A stretch of 5,842 nucleotides of DNA from positions 1 through 5,842 of the forward strand of contig QMVM01000134.1 in assembly GCA_003661105.1 (NCBI GenBank). The letters run 5' to 3'. Source of the DNA: Methanosarcinales archaeon. GTDB taxonomy: Archaea > Halobacteriota > Methanosarcinia > Methanosarcinales > Methanogasteraceae. This document shows positions 1 to 5,842 of the stretch, piece after piece. The position numbers and the translations under genes are program-made. Within the stretch, counting starts at the first letter, position 1, and every line of letters starts with the position of its first letter. A model generated the notes under the pieces. That model did no database searches. It had not been told where the DNA came from and saw nothing but the letters and a program-made list of their open reading frames with translations.

Positions 1-2056
1 GCAGCACCCTCGTGACCGCATCCGGATCCGGTGTCGCAAGGATCACACGTCCGTGCGACTCAGAGAAGAGCACCGCATCAGGATCGAGACCCGTAACACC
101 AGTAGCGTCAGTAGCGTCAGTAGTACCTGTAACACCGGTAATGTTAGTAAGGTCGATCTCTGCCCCGACCGCTTGCGCCATCTCACATAATGCAACCGCA
201 AGCCCGCCGCTTGAGATATCGTGCGCTGAAGTGACGCGTCCGGTGCCGATCGCAGCCACCACGGAATCGATGATCTTCTGCGGACCGACCGGAGGCACAG
301 GGACGCTTCCGCCAGCGCAGCCGTAGAGCCGGTAGTACTCGCTCCCGCCAAGTTCCGCTCTCGTCTCCCCGACCAGGATGATTGCATCCCCGGCATCTGC
401 GAATCCCGTTCCCGGAACGTGGCAATCCCCTGAAATCCCGACCATCCCGATGCTCGGCGTCGGCGGGATCGCTGTTTTAAACTCGTCGCTCTCGTTGTAG
501 AACGAGACATTGCCTCCGACGACAGGGATACCAAGCGCCCGAGCCATGTCTCCGATCCCGCGCACCGATTCCGCAAACTGCCAGTAGATCAGAGGATCCT
601 CAGGGTCCCCGAAGTTTAAGCAGTTGACAATCGCTACCGGAGATGCGCCCTTGCAGGCAAGGTTCATTGCGTTCTCGAGAACCGATCCTGCCGCTCCATT
701 GTACGGGTCGAGCGTGATATGCGCGGGGTTGCATCCGCACGAGAGCGCAAGCACAGTCTCATCATCGATCCGCAACACGCCTGCGTCATCGCCCGGCTTC
801 ATCACGGTTCGTATCTGGACCTCGTGGTCGTACTGACGGTAGATCCACTCCTTGGACGCTATATTAGGGCTTGCGAGCAGTTTCAGAACACGGGTCTTCA
901 GATTATCCTTGATTTCAGGTATTTCCTCTTCTATCGCCCGTTCTTCCGGCATCTCTGGTTCGCTCTCGAACGCGGGCGCACCGCCTGATAGGAAGGTGAT
1001 CGGAATATCCACAACGACCTCGCCCTCAAGCTCGACCAGATACTGCCCATCATCAGTGAACTCTCCGATCACGCTTGCATTGAGGTCGTACTTCTCTGCG
1101 ATCGCAAGTACCGCCCCCGCATCTGCCGGATCAACCTCAAGCACCATCCGCTCCTGCGATTCTGCGATCAGGATCTCGTAAGGCGTCATCCCGGACTCGC
1201 GCAGGCGGACATTGTCGAGATTCAGGTGGAGTCCGAGATCTCCTTTCGCACCCATCTCTGAACTCGCACCGACAAGCCCTGCAGCACCGAGATCCCGACA
1301 TGCGAATACATAGCCCGCCTCGATCGCCTCAAGAACCGCCTCGATAAGCAGTTTCTCTGTGAACGGATCACCGATCTGGACGCTTGACCGGTCCTCGGAC
1401 TCTGACTCCTCTGATAGGTCCCTTGAAGCGAACGATGCGCCCCCAAGACCATCGCGCCCGGTAGTCGAGCCCATCAGGATAAGCGCATTGCCCGCAGCTT
1501 GGGCTGTTGCGGTCACGACATCCTTCTGGTGCGCAAGTCCGACACAGACCACATTTACGAGCGGGTTACCTGAGTATGCGCTGTCAAAGCAGGTCTCTCC
1601 GCGCACCACGGGAACGCCGATGCAGTTCCCGTAGCCCGCGATGCCCTCGATCACATGCTCGAAGAGGTATACGTTCTTTGTGCTCTCTGGCATCCCGAAG
1701 TACAGGAGATCCATCAGCGCGATCGGGCGTGCACCCATCGAGAGGATGTCGCGAACGATTCCACCGACGCCGGTTGCCGCGCCGTTGTAGGGATCTACGT
1801 AGGAGGGGTGGTTATGGCTCTCCATCCCGATTGCGAGAACGAGGTCGCCCTTTAGACTGACGATTGCCGCGTCGTCCCCGGGACCGATTATTACGCGCTC
1901 GCCAACTGTTGGGAACGTGCGGAGGTGCTTTGCGCTCGAGCGGTACGAGCAGTGCTCGCTCCAGAGGTTTAGGAAGCAGCCTTCCTCGACCGGGTTTGGT
2001 GGTCGGTTCAGTCGCTTTGTTATGACGTCGATGTCAGTTTGTGGTAGCAGGGACAT
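1..2056 (-). CDS. purL: PurL, phosphoribosylformylglycinamidine (FGAM) synthase subunit II, 3' end cut off by the window
   Basis: PurL is the ATP-dependent synthetase subunit that converts formylglycinamide ribonucleotide (FGAR) to FGAM in de novo purine synthesis. In this short type it works with the glutaminase PurQ and the small subunit PurS, neither of which is visible here. I translated 685 codons without a stop; related short PurLs are about 715-740 residues, so a few dozen are missing. The first half has WSEHCSY (His35, the family's catalytic histidine), GPGDDAA (58-64), ESHNHPSYVDPYNGAATG (79-96), TTGRDGLGGASF (198-209) and ESQERM (299-304). The duplicated second half has YRQYDHEVQ (406-414), PGDDAG (421-426), LDPYNGAAGSVLENAMNL (449-466), GGNVSFYNE (514-522), HDISSGG (612-618) and FSESHGR (664-670). 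All core motifs are intact. I chose ATG at 2056: the family's N-terminal region begins shortly after it, and an in-frame TGA lies at 2105-2107. A GTG at 2074 is an alternative start. No ribosome-binding site precedes either. An odd Thr-rich tripeptide repeat lies at residues 635-655. Confidence 0.97.
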   Translation of the reverse strand, partial: MSLLPQTDIDVITKRLNRPPNPVEEGCFLNLWSEHCSYRSSAKHLRTFPTVGERVIIGPGDDAAIVSLKGDLVLAIGMESHNHPSYVDPYNGAATGVGGIVRDILSMGARPIALMDLLYFGMPESTKNVYLFEHVIEGIAGYGNCIGVPVVRGETCFDSAYSGNPLVNVVCVGLAHQKDVVTATAQAAGNALILMGSTTGRDGLGGASFASRDLSEESESEDRSSVQIGDPFTEKLLIEAVLEAIEAGYVFACRDLGAAGLVGASSEMGAKGDLGLHLNLDNVRLRESGMTPYEILIAESQERMVLEVDPADAGAVLAIAEKYDLNASVIGEFTDDGQYLVELEGEVVVDIPITFLSGGAPAFESEPEMPEERAIEEEIPEIKDNLKTRVLKLLASPNIASKEWIYRQYDHEVQIRTVMKPGDDAGVLRIDDETVLALSCGCNPAHITLDPYNGAAGSVLENAMNLACKGASPVAIVNCLNFGDPEDPLIYWQFAESVRGIGDMARALGIPVVGGNVSFYNESDEFKTAIPPTPSIGMVGISGDCHVPGTGFADAGDAIILVGETRAELGGSEYYRLYGCAGGSVPVPPVGPQKIIDSVVAAIGTGRVTSAHDISSGGLAVALCEMAQAVGAEIDLTNITGVTGTTDATDATGVTGLDPDAVLFSESHGRVILATPDPDAVTRVL
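92..154 (-). repeat. In-frame 9-bp minisatellite, seven units, inside purL
   Basis: Seven consecutive 9-bp units (plus-strand pattern NGTANNNNY) run from 92 to 154. The two central units are identical (AGTAGCGTC at 101-109 and 110-118), and the others are diverged copies. In the purL frame each unit encodes a tripeptide ending in Thr, including two Asp-Ala-Thr and two Gly-Val-Thr. They form residues 635-655, between the helix after HDISSGG and the conserved FSESHGR strand. From memory of the family, this is a variable surface loop, usually shorter and not repetitive. Because units are multiples of three bases, copy number can change without a frameshift. The repeat is directly visible; its loop position and variability are inferences. 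Confidence 0.85.
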
Positions 2057-2074
2057 GTTTGGGTTATCTGTCAC

Positions 2075-2084
2075 TATCCGGATA
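2075..2084. promoter_or_regulatory. 10-bp palindrome TATCCGGATA just upstream of purL
   Basis: TATCCGGATA is perfectly self-complementary and lies 18 bp before the purL ATG, overlapping the weaker TATA-like box. Another GATAA lies beside it on the minus strand (2064-2068). Its place over a promoter would suit a repressor operator. However, a 10-bp palindrome is expected by chance about once per thousand bases, so this is a weak call. I know of no named regulator that binds this motif. Confidence 0.2.
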
Positions 2085-2115
2085 AATGTGATTTGGTTCG
2101 GGATTCAGTTAGAAC

Positions 2116-2126
2116 ATTATTATATG
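2116..2126 (-). promoter_or_regulatory. Candidate TATA box for purL
   Basis: The minus strand reads CATATAATAAT here, the most TATA-like run in the spacer. It is preceded by a purine-containing stretch (GCGAACG) that could serve as a weak BRE. An archaeal start about 25 bp downstream would fall near 2090-2095, giving a 5' leader of roughly 35-40 nt. A second, weaker box, TTTATC at 2081-2086, would instead place transcription at about 2055-2058 and give a leaderless purL mRNA, which would fit the missing Shine-Dalgarno sequence. The sequence alone cannot decide between them. Confidence 0.3.
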
Positions 2127-2339
2127 CGTTCGCTATGTCTTCGGCGATGCTTCGCATTTGGAAACAGTTAATTCGATGGTTAAATGCCGGTTTGGCGCAG
2201 ACGCTCGAGAAAACGGCTTGAATCGCGGAAGGAGACTGGGACGCGGCCCGAAGCTTGTGGGGCATAACATTCGGGAGAGTTCCGGTACCTGGAGGTTATG
2301 GGTGATGTGGTGCCGTACTTGCACAGATATGCCGGTTCA

Positions 2340-5300
2340 TTAATTTTGTCCCGGAGCCGGCTCTTCGATGTCGTTCTCAGAGAGCTTTCCAACTCTCGCC
2401 ACAGCAACTGCACGGTCGCTCGGATCGAGCCGCATGATCCGCACACCCTGGGTATTCCTTCCCTGCATCCTGATATCGCGCACAGGAATCCTGATAATGT
2501 TCCCGTTCTGGCTGGTAACAAGGAGTTCATCGTCCCCGTAGACGGTTTTAATAGCTATCCCAAGCCCGTTTCGAATACTCGGGATGATCGTGATGATTCC
2601 TTTTCCTCCGCGCCTTGTGACGCGATATTCATCGAATTCGGTACGTTTCCCGTATCCGTTCTCGGTCAATGTCAGAAGCGCGGCACCAGCCTCCACGATC
2701 TCCATATCGACCACATAATCGTTAGCTGCAAGGCTGATGCCCCTGACGCCGCGTGCGCTCCTGCCCATGCTGCGCACGTCAGGCGCATGGAACCGGATCG
2801 CTTTGGCGTGAGCGGTACCGATGATAATGTCGTCGGAATCGGTAACCATCCTGACAGATACCAGTTCATCACCAGGATCCAGCTTAAGCGCAATGATCCC
2901 GGCTTTGCGTGGACGTGCAAACTCCGAAAGTGCTGTTCTCTTGGCAATCCCGCGTTTTGTCGCCATGACAAGATACTGATCCGAATTAAACTCGCTTACC
3001 TTGACAAACGCGGTAACGCTCTCGTCGCCGGATAACTCCAGCAGATTCACGATCGCCTTTCCTTTCGACTGCCTGCTCGCCTCCGGAATCTTGTATACCT
3101 TGAGCCAGTGAACCTTGCCCTTGTCTGTGAAAAAGAGGATGTAATCGTGGGTGTTTGCGATGAAGATATCCTCAACGACGTCTTCTTCCTTCGTGCCCAT
3201 GCCGATGACGCCCCTGCCGCCGCGTCCCTGCTGCCTGTACGTATCGACCGGCACACGCTTGATGTAGCCGGTGTTCGAGATCGTGATGATCGCATCTTCC
3301 GATGAGATCAAGTCTTCGTCCTCGAACTCCTCGTGCGCCTCAAGTATCCCCGTCCTCCGCGGGTCTGCATACTTCTCTTTTATCACAAGGAGTTCCTCTT
3401 TTATCAAGTCGAGGACTTTTTGAGGGTTTGCAAGCACTTCTCTTAAGAATGCGATCGTCTCTTCGAGCGATGCATACTCTTCCTCCAGTTTCTCACGTTC
3501 AATGCCAGTGAGGCGGCGAAGCTGCATCTCGAGGATTGCTTTCGCCTGCACATCAGATAGTCCGAAATTCGCAATCAAACCATCTCTTGCTGCCTCTGTC
3601 GTCTTTGATGACCGTATCAGCTTGATCACGGCATTGATGTTGTCAAGCGCGATCTTCAGCCCGTCAAGGATGTGCAACCGATCTTCTGACTTTTTAAGAT
3701 CATATCTGCTTCGCCGGATGATTATCTCTCTTCTGTGATCGATATAACACTGCATCAACCCCTTCAGTGGGAGAACCTTTGGCTCGCCGTTCACCAGCAC
3801 GAGGTTGATGATCCCGAAGGTGGTCTTTAATTGCGTGTGCTTGTATAATTGGTTTAGGATGACCTGCGTGTTCGCACCCTTCTTAGTCTCGATAACGACC
3901 CTGATCCCGTCCTTGTCTGATTCATCCCTGAGATCACTGATGCCCTCGACCTGCTTCCCCTTCACGAGATCTGCGATGTTCTCGACGAGTTTCGCCTTGT
4001 TCACACGGTACGGAAGTTCGGTAACGATGATCCGCTCCCGATCCTTCGTAGTCTCGATCTCTGTTCTGGCGATCATCTCGACGATGCCGCGTCCTGTCGT
4101 GTATGCAGCCAGAACCCCTTTAAGTCCGGTTATTGCAGCAGCCGTCGGGAAATCCGGCGCCTTCACATGCGCCATCAGTTCATGAACGGTCGCATCGGGA
4201 TTGTCGATCAGATGGATGGTGCCGTCTGCGACCTCGCCTAAGTTGTGCGGCGGCATATTCGTTGCCATCCCAACAGCGATCCCTGTCGATCCGTTCACAA
4301 GCAGATTCGGGAGCAGCGCAGGGAGAACAGACGGCTCTTTCAAGGAATTATCATAATTCGGAACAAAATCTACGGTATCTTTGTTTATATCCTCGAGAAG
4401 CTCCTTTGCGACCTTTGCCATCTTAACTTCAGTATATCTCATCGCCGCCGCGGAATCTCCGTCGATCGAGTTGTGAACAAAAACACCGCTTCCGAGCAAG
4501 AAATTGTGATACGGCTCTACCGTGATGTCGTATACGTCGAAACGCCGGTCCAGCATACGTTTGGATACGATACGGTGGTTGTAAGTAGCTGATAGTGACA
4601 GGAATTCGTCAAAACTCTCGAAATACCCCATCGCTTTCTCAAAGCGCGGAATACAGTTGTTGTAACGCGCCCAATCGTAAAGTTCGGGCGTAATCTCATC
4701 AGACCTATTCTGGCTCAGTAGCTGTGAACCATAACGCAGAATCTTACTGCGCATAACTCGTCTCTTGTATTGATCGTCTTTCCATTTCTGGCGAAGCGAT
4801 CCTGCAGCTTGTTTTGCAAGCTGGTGCATCATCTCAGGGTTATCTTCCAGACGGCGGGCGTTGCTTGCTTGCACCCCTTCGCGCTGCTTTACCCGAAAAT
4901 CCCCATCTTCCCACTGCTTCCGAACCTTCTGTCGATGCAGTTCTCTGGCGCCGGGCTGTTCCCAGAATGCTTCAGACATTCGGGAGAGATGATCGTCAGC
5001 AAACTTGGCGCGGTAGTCCGGGTCCTGCCACTTTGCACGGGACTGTTCTGACATTTTGTCCCTCACTTCGGGCGACTCAAGCGCATGCCGGATCGCTTGA
5101 ATGATCTCGGCTCGCTTTGTTTCATCCTGCCACATTTTCCGGCTCTTCTCAGAGATGATCTTTGCCACGCGTGCCTGCGCCTCTGAAGAGAGTGGACGTT
5201 TCTCGATACCAGTCGTGGCTTCAAACATCTTCTGTCGGTAATCCGAGTCCTGCCAGAGCTCTTTCATTCGTTTGGAAATTTCGCGGCACGACTCGGGATG

Positions 5301-5842
5301 CTCATGATAAAATTGTTTCAGTCGCTCAGAGTTTATCTGTCCAATCCGACTGCGGAACTCCTCTGATTGGTTCTGTGCTATGAATCTCTGGCGGCGTTCT
5401 TCTATAACCTCCGAGTTCTCGTCATAATAACGCTGCACACCTTCCCTCTGGCGTCTGCGGAAATCCTCGTCCGCCCAGAGGTCCTGGATATGCCCGGCAT
5501 GGAGCTGGAGATGTTCCGTAAACTCCATTCGCTCGATATTGGTCGGATCATTGTTCCAGCGGTTAAAATCCTTATGGTGGCGGACGAATGGTCCTGTTGC
5601 CATGGAAACCGCGCCTCGCGTTTCATTGTAGCGGTCTGCCAGACGGTGTACGAACTCATAGATTCCGGTCGCGGGGTTCTGTATCGTCCGGTAATCATTC
5701 ATCCCCTCTCGCACCGGCGCAGTGGAAAAATATCCTGGCATTAAGCTATCCTCGCAAGCCAGATCGCAAGCCTGCTTGTAAGTGCCGTCGCGGAGCATAA
5801 ACCGATGATCAGGTGTGCAGCAGATCACTTCCCCGTTGTCCA
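2340..5842 (-). CDS. gyrA: DNA gyrase subunit A precursor containing an intein, 5' end cut off by the window
   Basis: GyrA is the DNA-cleaving subunit of DNA gyrase (A2B2), which introduces negative supercoils using ATP hydrolysed by GyrB. The frame is open to the window edge, so the start and about 110 N-extein residues are missing. Numbering here begins at an internal GTG at 5828. Residues up to Asn453 are intein. The C-extein starts SIDGDSAAAMRYTE with catalytic Tyr465 (codon 4434-4436). It then shows NLLVNGSTGIAVGMATNMPP, the tower domain, GISDLRDESDKDG and a Lys/Glu-rich coiled-coil exit gate. The C-terminal domain (about 845-1150) has six beta-pinwheel blades, with the GyrA box QGRGGRG at 867-873 (3210-3230). 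This box marks a wrapping gyrase rather than topoisomerase IV. Blade 5 carries a similar RRGGKG. The 709-residue C-extein plus the missing N-extein predicts a mature protein of about 820 residues, normal for GyrA. The stop is TAA at 2340-2342, after an acidic tail. gyrB may lie upstream, outside the window. Confidence 0.97.
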   Translation of the reverse strand, partial: DNGEVICCTPDHRFMLRDGTYKQACDLACEDSLMPGYFSTAPVREGMNDYRTIQNPATGIYEFVHRLADRYNETRGAVSMATGPFVRHHKDFNRWNNDPTNIERMEFTEHLQLHAGHIQDLWADEDFRRRQREGVQRYYDENSEVIEERRQRFIAQNQSEEFRSRIGQINSERLKQFYHEHPESCREISKRMKELWQDSDYRQKMFEATTGIEKRPLSSEAQARVAKIISEKSRKMWQDETKRAEIIQAIRHALESPEVRDKMSEQSRAKWQDPDYRAKFADDHLSRMSEAFWEQPGARELHRQKVRKQWEDGDFRVKQREGVQASNARRLEDNPEMMHQLAKQAAGSLRQKWKDDQYKRRVMRSKILRYGSQLLSQNRSDEITPELYDWARYNNCIPRFEKAMGYFESFDEFLSLSATYNHRIVSKRMLDRRFDVYDITVEPYHNFLLGSGVFVHNSIDGDSAAAMRYTEVKMAKVAKELLEDINKDTVDFVPNYDNSLKEPSVLPALLPNLLVNGSTGIAVGMATNMPPHNLGEVADGTIHLIDNPDATVHELMAHVKAPDFPTAAAITGLKGVLAAYTTGRGIVEMIARTEIETTKDRERIIVTELPYRVNKAKLVENIADLVKGKQVEGISDLRDESDKDGIRVVIETKKGANTQVILNQLYKHTQLKTTFGIINLVLVNGEPKVLPLKGLMQCYIDHRREIIIRRSRYDLKKSEDRLHILDGLKIALDNINAVIKLIRSSKTTEAARDGLIANFGLSDVQAKAILEMQLRRLTGIEREKLEEEYASLEETIAFLREVLANPQKVLDLIKEELLVIKEKYADPRRTGILEAHEEFEDEDLISSEDAIITISNTGYIKRVPVDTYRQQGRGGRGVIGMGTKEEDVVEDIFIANTHDYILFFTDKGKVHWLKVYKIPEASRQSKGKAIVNLLELSGDESVTAFVKVSEFNSDQYLVMATKRGIAKRTALSEFARPRKAGIIALKLDPGDELVSVRMVTDSDDIIIGTAHAKAIRFHAPDVRSMGRSARGVRGISLAANDYVVDMEIVEAGAALLTLTENGYGKRTEFDEYRVTRRGGKGIITIIPSIRNGLGIAIKTVYGDDELLVTSQNGNIIRIPVRDIRMQGRNTQGVRIMRLDPSDRAVAVARVGKLSENDIEEPAPGQN
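4470..4541 (-). other. C-terminal splicing region of the intein (blocks F and G) and its junction
   Basis: Residues 430-453 read FDVYDITVEPYHNFLLGSG, then VFVHN. The first part fits block F (VYDITVE..HNF), which helps activate the C-terminal junction. The last part is block G, with the penultimate His452 and terminal Asn453 that cyclises to release the intein. The next codon, TCG at 4467-4469, supplies Ser454, whose hydroxyl is the acceptor for the N-extein. Ser is one of the three permitted +1 residues (Cys, Ser, Thr) and is also the native residue of the SIDGD motif in GyrA, so the boundary is fixed to the codon. Confidence 0.93.
4755..5495 (-). repeat. About twelve Trp/aromatic-centred modular repeats (NUMOD3-like) of the intein
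   Basis: Residues about 112-358 are a chain of short, charged, helix-rich repeats spaced mostly 17-22 residues apart. The common core is an aromatic residue followed by x-(D/E)-x-x-(F/Y)-R. Clear copies are LWADEDFR (117), LWQDSDYR (191), MWQDETKR (232), KWQDPDYR (266), FWEQPGAR (288), QWEDGDFR (305) and KWKDDQYK (348). Weaker copies lie near 135, 149, 174, 250 and 327. Between them runs a pattern like SEEx(R/K)xKISE, typical of NUMOD3 (nuclease-associated modular domain 3) DNA-binding repeats found next to HNH and GIY-YIG nucleases. At the DNA level 5011-5030 and 5236-5255 match in 18 of 20 bases, pointing to internal duplication. A role in recognising the homing site is inferred from the family. 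Confidence 0.75.
5490..5591 (-). other. HNH homing-endonuclease core of the intein
   Basis: Residues about 80-113 (numbered from GTG 5828) contain HHKDFNRWNNDPTNIERM, then EHLQLHAGH. This fits the HNH pattern: His84/His85 with Asp87 in the first strand, the NNDP and PTN asparagines (93 and 97) in the loop, and His106/His110 in the final helix, which would help hold the metal ion. Such domains cut DNA and would target intein-free gyrA alleles. The key residues all appear intact, suggesting a functional or recently functional nuclease. Most well-known inteins carry LAGLIDADG nucleases, so an HNH type is the less common kind. Catalytic activity and target site are inferences. Confidence 0.85.

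Larger units (their letters stand above)
2057..2339. other. Intergenic spacer between gyrA and purL
   Basis: This 283-bp stretch separates the gyrA stop codon from the purL start. I see no tRNA-like arms or B-box sequence, and no convincing protein gene: the small open frames crossing it have no ribosome-binding sites and no recognisable motifs. No clear terminator for gyrA is visible, since the minus strand downstream of the stop has only a single TTTT (about 2210-2213) and no strong GC hairpin followed by T. The half nearer purL is richer in AT and holds the candidate promoter elements listed separately. The spacing suggests purL has its own promoter rather than being read only from gyrA. 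Confidence 0.7.
4470..5842 (-). mobile_element. HNH-endonuclease intein in GyrA, inserted at NFG/SIDGD; N-terminus outside the window
   Basis: An intein is a self-splicing protein insert; with its endonuclease it can copy itself into empty alleles. About 457 residues are visible. Splicing block B appears as VICCTPDHRFML, with the conserved Thr5 and His8 (codons 5814-5816 and 5805-5807). Next come a linker, an HNH nuclease core, a long modular repeat region, then blocks F and G ending VFVHN (residues 449-453) followed by Ser454 as the +1 nucleophile. Block A and the first splice residue (usually Cys) must lie beyond 5842, so the full intein is probably about 510-530 residues. All visible splicing residues are present, so I expect it to be active. 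The site lies within the strongly conserved active-site motif, 12th residue from Ser to Tyr inclusive, and the mycobacterial site (Y/T) is empty here. No stop or frameshift interrupts it. By eye, base composition is not sharply different from the extein. Confidence 0.93.

Noticed and set aside
1..2056. Possible frameshift or decay in purL, because short overlapping frames occupy the region
   Set aside because: Codon-by-codon translation from 2056 to 2 gives one unbroken frame with every family motif in order. It is only truncated by the window edge.
2246..2263. Imperfect palindrome around AAGCTT as a possible gyrA terminator
   Set aside because: The stem is short and mismatched, and no T-run follows it on the minus strand.
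2074..2265. 63-codon minus-strand frame in the spacer ending 17 bp before purL, considered as a possible PurS or small partner
   Set aside because: It shows no PurS-like sequence, no ribosome-binding site and no clear hydrophobic or binding pattern. PurS is normally about 80 residues with a recognisable start.
2184..2337. Two copies of ATGCCGGTT in the spacer (2184-2192 and 2329-2337)
   Set aside because: A 9-bp direct repeat within 280 bp is not rare by chance, and the flanks do not match.
2158..2343. 61-codon plus-strand frame in the spacer
   Set aside because: No ribosome-binding site, no motif, and it overlaps the end of gyrA head-on; most likely a chance open frame.
2298..3035. 245-codon open frame on the plus strand
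   Set aside because: It lies almost wholly antisense to the conserved GyrA C-terminal domain, has no recognisable motif, and looks like a shadow of the biased codons on the other strand.
3210..3230. Topoisomerase IV subunit A (ParC) as an alternative identity for the gyrA product
   Set aside because: The GyrA box QGRGGRG is present in blade 1 with a full six-bladed domain. ParC lacks this box and usually has fewer blades.
5826..5828. GTG as the start of a separate 1162-residue gene
   Set aside because: The frame is open upstream to the window edge and the residues before it (DNGE) continue intein block B, so this is an internal valine codon.

Overview
The window reads as euryarchaeal chromosome, with two minus-strand genes separated by a 283-bp spacer. 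From the high-coordinate end, these are a DNA gyrase subunit A gene (gyrA) interrupted by a large intein, and the purine-biosynthesis gene purL. Both genes run off the window. The 5' end of gyrA, with the N-extein and the first part of the intein, lies beyond 5842. The last few dozen codons of purL lie below position 1.

The archaeal assignment is an inference. The PurL is the short, stand-alone type used with separate PurS and PurQ subunits, and its wording resembles the methanogen-class PurL sequences I remember (for example VDPYNGAATG, GYGNCIGVPVV and YNESDEFKTAIPPTPS). The purL start has no Shine-Dalgarno sequence, and AT-rich TATA-like boxes lie upstream. DNA gyrase is common in Euryarchaeota such as Methanosarcinales, Methanomicrobiales and their anaerobic methane- or alkane-oxidising relatives. 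A Methanomicrobia-like genome is my best guess, but no species can be named.

Layout: 1-2056 holds purL, with an in-frame 9-bp minisatellite at 92-154. Positions 2057-2339 are an intergenic spacer with candidate purL promoter elements and a short palindrome. Positions 2340-4469 encode the C-extein of GyrA: the catalytic-tyrosine region, tower, exit-gate coiled coil and a six-bladed C-terminal DNA-wrapping domain. Positions 4470-5842 encode most of an intein, containing splicing block B, an HNH homing-endonuclease core, about a dozen Trp-centred modular repeats of NUMOD3 type, and splicing blocks F and G ending His-Asn before a Ser.

The most interesting element is the intein. It sits between Gly and Ser of the conserved GyrA NFG-SIDGD motif, 11 residues before the Ser-to-Tyr catalytic stretch ends at the active-site tyrosine. 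That is a different position from the mycobacterial GyrA intein, which interrupts right after the tyrosine. The intein must splice itself out before gyrase can work. The two genes have unrelated jobs (DNA supercoiling and purine synthesis), and nothing in the sequence suggests they are functionally linked.
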